Origin: Victivallis lenta
GTDB taxonomy: Bacteria; Verrucomicrobiota; Lentisphaeria; Victivallales; Victivallaceae
Assembly: GCF_009695545.1 (NCBI RefSeq)
Contig: NZ_VUNS01000018.1
Coordinates: 50,580-114,579, forward strand
Length of the DNA stretch: 64,000 nt
Reading direction: 5' to 3'
Every line of letters begins with the position of its first letter. Position 1 is the first letter of the stretch. Under the pieces are notes generated by a model. It saw only the letters and a list, made by a program, of their open reading frames with translations. It was not told the DNA's origin and searched no databases. This document shows, one piece after another, positions 59,477 through 64,000 of the stretch. A program made the translations under genes and the position numbers.

Positions 59477-61051
59477 ATGGGATTCAACTGGCTTGATTAC
59501 CTGGTTTTGTTCGTCTATCTCGCCGGACTCATGCTGGTGGCGACGAAGTTCCTGCACGAACAGCACAACTCGAAGGAGTTCTTCGTGGCCGGAAACTCGA
59601 TCCCGTGGTGGGGGGCGGGCATGTCGATCCTCGCCACACTGGTCAGCACGGTCAGCATCCTCGGCGGTCCGGCCGACTTCTTCCGTTACGGTTTCGAGGG
59701 GTTCGGAATCTGGTATCTGGCGACGTTTCTGGCGGCTCCGGTCATCATCTTCGTCTTTATCCGTTTCTTCCTGAATCTCGGGATCGTCTCGGCGTATGAG
59801 TATCTCGAAAAACGTTTTTCGCTCGGCATCCGGCTGATCGGCAGCAGTTTCTTCCTGCTGATGCGGGCGCTCTACATCGGCGTGGTGATCTATGCGTCGG
59901 CCATCGCGCTCGGACCGTTCACCGGGATTCCGGTCATGTGGCTCATGGTGATCGTCGGCGTCTGCTCGGCGCTTTACGCGGTGACCGGCGGCATCAAGGC
60001 GGTGATCTGGACCGACGTGATCCAGCTTGTCGTGGTCTATCTCGGCATCGCCTATCTGCTGGCCATGGTGTTCAACCGGATTGAGGGGGGATTCCCCGAG
60101 ATGTGGCGGATCGCTACGGAACGCGGACACGACTTCTCCTATCTGAAGTCGGCGGAGAACTGGGGATTGTCGCCTTTTGTTCCGAATGCGTTTTTCCTGC
60201 TGCTTGTCGGCATGTTCTTCAATGCGCTGGCCCAGAAGGGAACCGACCAGATGACCGTGCAGCGTTACCTTTCGACCCGGAACGCCCGCGAGAGCGCGAA
60301 AGCGCTGCTGGTCGATGTCTTCGGCGCGATTCCGATCGGATTTCTGATGATGGCGGTCGGTCTCGGGCTCTTCGCCTGGTATCATACGACCGGCGGACTC
60401 GAACACCTCGCCGAAAACAACTACAACGGCCTGCTGCCGGAGTTTGTCGCGCGCGAGTTTCCGCACGGTTTCGCGGGGCTGTTCGCGGCGGCGTTGATGG
60501 CTGCGGTGATTTCGACGGTCGACTCCGGCATGAACTGTCTGGCGACGGTGACCATGACCGACTTCCAGCTGCGTTTTCGCAAAAGCCCGCTCAGCGACGC
60601 CGGGTCGATCTTCTATGCGCGGCTCTGGACCGTCGTCTGGGCGGCGCTCTGCATCGGGCTGGCCTTCTTCATCTATGTTTCGGCCTACGACAATATCGCG
60701 CGGGTGTCCGGGCAGGTGATCGGGCTTTTTTCGGGTTCGATCCTCGGAATCTTTCTGCTCGGCATGCTTGTGCCGCGCGTGAACGCCCCCGGCGCCGGCA
60801 TCGGCGCGGTCGCGGGCGGCGCGGTTGCGATCTGGGCGAACTACTTCTGGGTCAGGCAGGCTCCGGACGGGAACATCCTGCATGTCTGCTATATGGTTCC
60901 GATCACGCTCGGCGTGCTGACTACGCTCGGCGTCGGAGTCCTGACGAGCTTCTGTTTCGCGCCGCCGCGCCGCGAGCAGCTCCGGGGACTGAATATCTGG
61001 CATCTGACCGAACGCGAACGCAATCTCACCGACAGAAAGGCCGAACAATGA
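59477..61051 (+). CDS. Sodium:solute symporter (SSS family), probable sialic acid transporter
   Basis: The 524-residue protein has about 13 membrane helices with SSS signatures: EFFVAGNSIPWWGAGMSILATLVSTVSILGGPADFFRYG for the sodium site, YAVTGGIKAVIWTDVIQ, and MAAVISTVDSGMNCLATV. It imports a solute with Na+. Between a sialidase and a sialic acid lyase, sialic acid is the likely substrate, as for SSS-type SiaT transporters in other bacteria; this is by context. AAGGGAGG lies before the ATG at 59477. The stop overlaps the NHL gene start by four bases. Confidence 0.9.
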   Translation: MGFNWLDYLVLFVYLAGLMLVATKFLHEQHNSKEFFVAGNSIPWWGAGMSILATLVSTVSILGGPADFFRYGFEGFGIWYLATFLAAPVIIFVFIRFFLNLGIVSAYEYLEKRFSLGIRLIGSSFFLLMRALYIGVVIYASAIALGPFTGIPVMWLMVIVGVCSALYAVTGGIKAVIWTDVIQLVVVYLGIAYLLAMVFNRIEGGFPEMWRIATERGHDFSYLKSAENWGLSPFVPNAFFLLLVGMFFNALAQKGTDQMTVQRYLSTRNARESAKALLVDVFGAIPIGFLMMAVGLGLFAWYHTTGGLEHLAENNYNGLLPEFVAREFPHGFAGLFAAALMAAVISTVDSGMNCLATVTMTDFQLRFRKSPLSDAGSIFYARLWTVVWAALCIGLAFFIYVSAYDNIARVSGQVIGLFSGSILGIFLLGMLVPRVNAPGAGIGAVAGGAVAIWANYFWVRQAPDGNILHVCYMVPITLGVLTTLGVGVLTSFCFAPPRREQLRGLNIWHLTERERNLTDRKAEQ

Positions 61052-61926
61052 AAAACGTATTTCTCACCACCGCCGTTTTCACCCTGTCGCTGGCGTTGAC
61101 CGGCGCCGAAGTCCGGCTGCTCGCGGACCGCTCCGATCCGGGGCCGGTGACCGGGATCGCCGTTCAGGAAGGCCGCATCTTCGCCTCCGGCGGCCTCGGT
61201 GAGCCGCTGCAGGAGCTCGACGGAACCGGTGCGGTCAGGCGCGCCTGGGGACGGAAGTTCATTGCGGACAAGCACGGGCTGCGCAGCAGCGGCGGTTACC
61301 TCTACGCGACCGATATCGGCAATCATCAGGTGTTCAAAATGACGCCGGACGGCGAAGTCGTCATGACGCTCGGCGAGAAGGGCGTGCCGGGCTGCGACGA
61401 AACGCACTTCAACAAGCCGACCGACGTCGCAGTCGCTCCGGACGGCGACATCTACGTCACCGACGGCTACGGCAACCGCCGGGTGGCCTGCTTCGGGCCG
61501 GACGGCAGATTCAAATTCGCCTGGGGAAAAGAGGGCAGCGGCCCCGGTGAATTCAAAAATCCGCACAATATCGTGATCGGCTCCGACAACCGGGTTTATG
61601 TGGCCGACCGGGACAACCGCCGGCTGCAGATTTTCGACCGGAAGGGCGTGCTGCTCGAAATCCGCCCCGACGCGGGACAGCTGTTCGGGCTCGACACCGA
61701 CGGAGAACGCCTTTTCCTGACGGTGGCGCGCCCGGAGTGGCACGGACTGGTCGTCACGGCGCTCGACGGAACCGTCCTCGCTTCCGTCGGCGGAAAGGGA
61801 AAGAAGGAGGGGGAATTCGACGTTCCCCACTCGGTCGCCTTCGACCGCGGGCGCAACTGCCTGTGGATCGGGGAGGTCAACAACCGCCGGCTTCAGAAAG
61901 TTCAACTTCCGGAAACATCCAAATAA
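61048..61926 (+). CDS. Secreted NHL-repeat beta-propeller protein
   Basis: A 292-residue protein with a signal peptide ([22 protein letters not shown]) and NHL-type repeats: [59 protein letters not shown] and [17 protein letters not shown], making a six-bladed propeller. Such propellers bind ligands or act as lyases or lactonases, and the role here is unknown. It may bind sialoglycans or process released sugar in the periplasm. Its ATG overlaps the stop of the symporter gene, showing translational coupling. Confidence 0.88.
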   Translation: MKNVFLTTAVFTLSLALTGAEVRLLADRSDPGPVTGIAVQEGRIFASGGLGEPLQELDGTGAVRRAWGRKFIADKHGLRSSGGYLYATDIGNHQVFKMTPDGEVVMTLGEKGVPGCDETHFNKPTDVAVAPDGDIYVTDGYGNRRVACFGPDGRFKFAWGKEGSGPGEFKNPHNIVIGSDNRVYVADRDNRRLQIFDRKGVLLEIRPDAGQLFGLDTDGERLFLTVARPEWHGLVVTALDGTVLASVGGKGKKEGEFDVPHSVAFDRGRNCLWIGEVNNRRLQKVQLPETSK

Positions 61927-61940
61927 TCAGGAGATTTCTT

Positions 61941-62687
61941 ATGAAAAGGCATTTCACTCTGATCGAACTTCTGGTCGTGATCGCGATCATCGCGATTCTC
62001 GCTTCGATGCTGCTGCCGGCGCTCCAGCAGGCGCGGGCGCGGGCGCAGTCCACCACCTGCATCAACAATCTGAAAACCTTCGGGAATTTCACCGTGATTT
62101 ACGCGGGTGACAACAACGACTGGCCGGTCCCGGTCGCGGTTCTGGAGGGCTCCGCGACGAAAGAGCGCTGGATGCACAACGAAGAGTTCATGAAACTGGT
62201 CACCGGCGACGTGTTCCGGGCGACCTACGAATACTGGCCCGAAAAGCTGCTCTGCCCGCTGGCGACCTTCGCGCTGCAGGTCGATACGGCGGCGAGCCAC
62301 AAGGACGGGCGCGCGAACATTGCGCGTTCCTACGGGCGCAACAACGAGTTCGGGCCGGCGTGGAACAATCCGTCCGTGCGGAGCATCAAGCTCGGCTCGA
62401 TCCGGAATCCGTCCGGCAAGCTCGACTTCATGGACGCGACCGGCTGGAACCCCGAGTACAGCCACGCGGTCAGTTCCTCGTACTACACCAAAAACGGCGA
62501 GGGCACGATCATGGGAGTGGCCTACCGCCACAGCCGCAAGGTCAATGCGTCGTTCTACGACGGCCACGTGCAGGGAGGGCTTGCGGAGAACGAGCTGATC
62601 ACCTCCGGGAAGTCCGGGCGTCCGGGCAACCCGGCCTCCGACGATATTTATTACAAGCACTGGAATCTCCAGGTTGGAAAACAGTAA
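61941..62687 (+). CDS. Prepilin-type H-X9-DG pseudopilin-like protein in the sialic acid operon
   Basis: [28 protein letters not shown] is the prepilin leader and helix, followed by [20 protein letters not shown]. The C-terminal motif is [13 protein letters not shown]. It is 248 residues long. It lies 14 bp after the NHL gene and 16 bp before the lyase gene, so it is certainly part of the operon. AGGAG precedes the ATG at 61941. Its presence inside a dedicated sialic acid operon supports a link between these proteins and glycan breakdown. Confidence 0.92.
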   Translation: MKRHFTLIELLVVIAIIAILASMLLPALQQARARAQSTTCINNLKTFGNFTVIYAGDNNDWPVPVAVLEGSATKERWMHNEEFMKLVTGDVFRATYEYWPEKLLCPLATFALQVDTAASHKDGRANIARSYGRNNEFGPAWNNPSVRSIKLGSIRNPSGKLDFMDATGWNPEYSHAVSSSYYTKNGEGTIMGVAYRHSRKVNASFYDGHVQGGLAENELITSGKSGRPGNPASDDIYYKHWNLQVGKQ

Positions 62688-62703
62688 AGACAGGTGGAAT
62701 GAA

Positions 62704-63633
62704 ATGAAATTCAAGGGATTGGTCGTCGCGGCAAACACTCCGTTTCAGTCGGATCTGGAGCTTGATCTCGAGCGGATTCCGTCGCTGACGGATTATCTGG
62801 TCGGGCAGAAGCTGGCCGGGCTTTTCGTCTGCGGTTCGACCGGGGAGTGTTCCGGCATGACCGCGCCGGAGCGCAAAGCCGCGGCGGGAGCGTTCATCAA
62901 GGCGGCGGCGGGCAGGATTCCGGTCATCGTGCACGTCGGTTCGGACGGAGTGCGCGAGTCGCAGGAACTCGCCGCTCACGCCGAATCGGCCGGGGCCGAC
63001 GCGATCGCTGCGGTGGCGCCGTACTACTTCCGGCCGGGCAGCGTTGCGGAGCTCGTCGATGCAATGGCGCAGATCAGCGAAGCGGCGCCGAAGCTGCCGT
63101 TTTATTTTTACCATATTCCGGCGCTGACCGGAGTCAATTTCCCGGTGCTCGACTTTCTGAAGGCGGCGGAGAAGCGGATTCCGATGCTGGCCGGAGTCAA
63201 GTTCACTTACGAGAACCTGATGGATTTTCAGCTGAGTCTGAACTATGATCCGGAACGTTTTCAGTTGCTGTTCGGGCGGGACGAGATTCTGCTGGCCGGG
63301 CTGGCGCTTGGTGCGGAGGGCGGCGTCGGCAGCACCTACAACTATGCGGCGCCGCTGTATCACCGGATGATCGCGGCGTTCAGGCAGGGGGATATGGAGA
63401 CGGCGCGGAAGCTGCAGCTCCTGAGCCAGAAGCTCGTGCTTCTCCTGATGCGGTTCGGCGGCTCGGCCGGGAAGCAGATCATGGAGTTGATCGGCCAGCC
63501 GGTCGGGCCGGTGCGCCCGCCGACGCGGAACACGTTCGAGACGAACGCGGAGCTGGCCGCCGCATTGAGGGCGATCGGCGTTGCGCCGTACCTTGGCGGA
63601 GAGCTGGTGATCGGCGACCGCATCGGGGCCTGA
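62704..63633 (+). CDS. N-acetylneuraminate lyase-like (DHDPS/NAL family) enzyme
   Basis: A 309-residue TIM-barrel aldolase with GSTGE (near 43-47), the catalytic Tyr in FYFYHIPALTGVNF (near 135) and the Schiff-base Lys in AGVKFTYENL (near 165). The YHIP-x-x-TGV form is typical of NAL rather than dihydrodipicolinate synthase. It would split sialic acid into pyruvate and N-acetylmannosamine in the cytoplasm. It is the last gene of the module. Genes for ManNAc kinase and epimerase are not in the window. Confidence 0.88.
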   Translation: MKFKGLVVAANTPFQSDLELDLERIPSLTDYLVGQKLAGLFVCGSTGECSGMTAPERKAAAGAFIKAAAGRIPVIVHVGSDGVRESQELAAHAESAGADAIAAVAPYYFRPGSVAELVDAMAQISEAAPKLPFYFYHIPALTGVNFPVLDFLKAAEKRIPMLAGVKFTYENLMDFQLSLNYDPERFQLLFGRDEILLAGLALGAEGGVGSTYNYAAPLYHRMIAAFRQGDMETARKLQLLSQKLVLLLMRFGGSAGKQIMELIGQPVGPVRPPTRNTFETNAELAAALRAIGVAPYLGGELVIGDRIGA

Positions 63634-63863
63634 AGTGCGGTATGCGCTGCGCGGCAACAGGGAATACAGGGCATTGCCGCCGCCGGAGGCCCGTGCGAAT
63701 AGGGAAGCGGAACACAGGGGCAGGGGGAACGCATATATTGTAAATACGTGCACCCCTCGATGCGGTTTGGGGGAGGCGCGTCTCAGCCGGCCGGGGGGGA
63801 GGCCGGCCGGAGAGACGGCGGCGCCTTTGCCGCCTTTACGCGAGTACAGACGTGCGGCGTCCT
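63634..63863. other. Intergenic region with dispersed repeat motif and hairpins
   Basis: Just after the lyase stop, TGCGGTATGCGCTGCGCGG recurs in nearly the same form near 5851-5866. A GGCGGC/GCCGCC hairpin at 63817-63834, followed by TTT, may end the sialic acid operon. No gene is seen. Confidence 0.5.
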
Positions 63864-64000
63864 TTACTGGAGGAGCATGCCGTTGTCGCGGTAATATTTG
63901 CGGAGGAATGTGTTTCTGATCCATTCCGCGGGCAGTTTCCTGCCGGATTGCCTGTATTCGTCGATCTTCTTCTGAAGCGCGCAGTCGCGTTCGTACTGTT
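63864..64000 (-). CDS. C-terminal end of a truncated unknown gene
   Basis: On the minus strand an open frame enters from the right edge and stops at 63864-63866. The last 44 residues are polar and protein-like (..KIDEYRQSGRKLPAEWIRNTFLRKYYRDNGMLLQ). There is no stop over 137 bases, and the composition looks real. The start lies outside the window and I cannot assign a family from this fragment. Confidence 0.6.
   Translation of the reverse strand, partial: QYERDCALQKKIDEYRQSGRKLPAEWIRNTFLRKYYRDNGMLLQ

Noticed and set aside
62599..63924. A 441-codon minus-strand frame over the lyase gene
   Set aside because: It is antisense to the NAL-like enzyme and out of frame with the real truncated gene at the right edge.

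Overview
The window is GC-rich, gene-dense bacterial DNA. It most resembles a gut Lentisphaerota (Victivallis-like) chromosome. The main reason is the set of seven secreted proteins with a type IV prepilin N-terminus ([24 protein letters not shown]) and a C-terminal H-X9-DG motif. They lie among many glycoside hydrolases, LacI/GntR/AraC sugar regulators and a fermentative NADH-linked [FeFe]-hydrogenase operon. The organism assignment is an inference from gene content. No rRNA, tRNA, CRISPR array, transposase or prophage was seen.

Layout. 1-3 kb: release factor homologue prfH, then a GH4 glycosidase divergent from an AraC regulator. 3-7.4 kb: GntR/LacI regulator, pseudopilin and GH39-like enzyme, all on the minus strand, with an unusual 473-bp segment bounded by a 27-bp inverted repeat at the pseudopilin start. 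7.7-20 kb: repeat-containing membrane-anchored protein, membrane glycosyltransferase-like protein, RecD2 helicase, small exported protein, GH78-like rhamnosidase, YdjM-like protein, exported nitroreductase, MFS transporter and a UroD-family protein. 20-25.5 kb: rex-hydC-hydB-hydA operon for a NADH-dependent or bifurcating hydrogenase. 25.7-33.5 kb: OYE-family oxidoreductase, pseudopilin plus GH39-like operon, DUF4139 protein, GH78-like enzyme. 33.6-37.6 kb: LacI, pseudopilin and glycosidase operon in AT-richer DNA. 37.9-45.4 kb: ABC-F ATPase, EamA permease, MarR plus RND efflux operon. 45.5-55 kb: GH51-like, GH39-like and GH16 enzymes with three pseudopilins and two regulators. 56.4-63.6 kb: a sialic acid module (FadR-type regulator, sialidase, SSS transporter, NHL protein, pseudopilin, N-acetylneuraminate lyase-like enzyme). 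A truncated minus-strand gene runs off the right end.

How it fits together. Four times the order regulator, pseudopilin, secreted glycosidase recurs on one strand, and two further pseudopilins lie directly beside a glycan enzyme. This suggests each polysaccharide-degrading enzyme has its own pseudopilin-like surface or secretion partner. The three pseudopilins not preceded closely by another gene (5803, 27251, 47989) each lie just downstream of an inverted-repeat pair whose arms share the core ACATAC-N5-ATTAT. In the first case, inverting the bounded segment would join a perfect Shine-Dalgarno and start codon in frame to the pseudopilin. This is a candidate phase-variable switch and the most interesting signal in the window.
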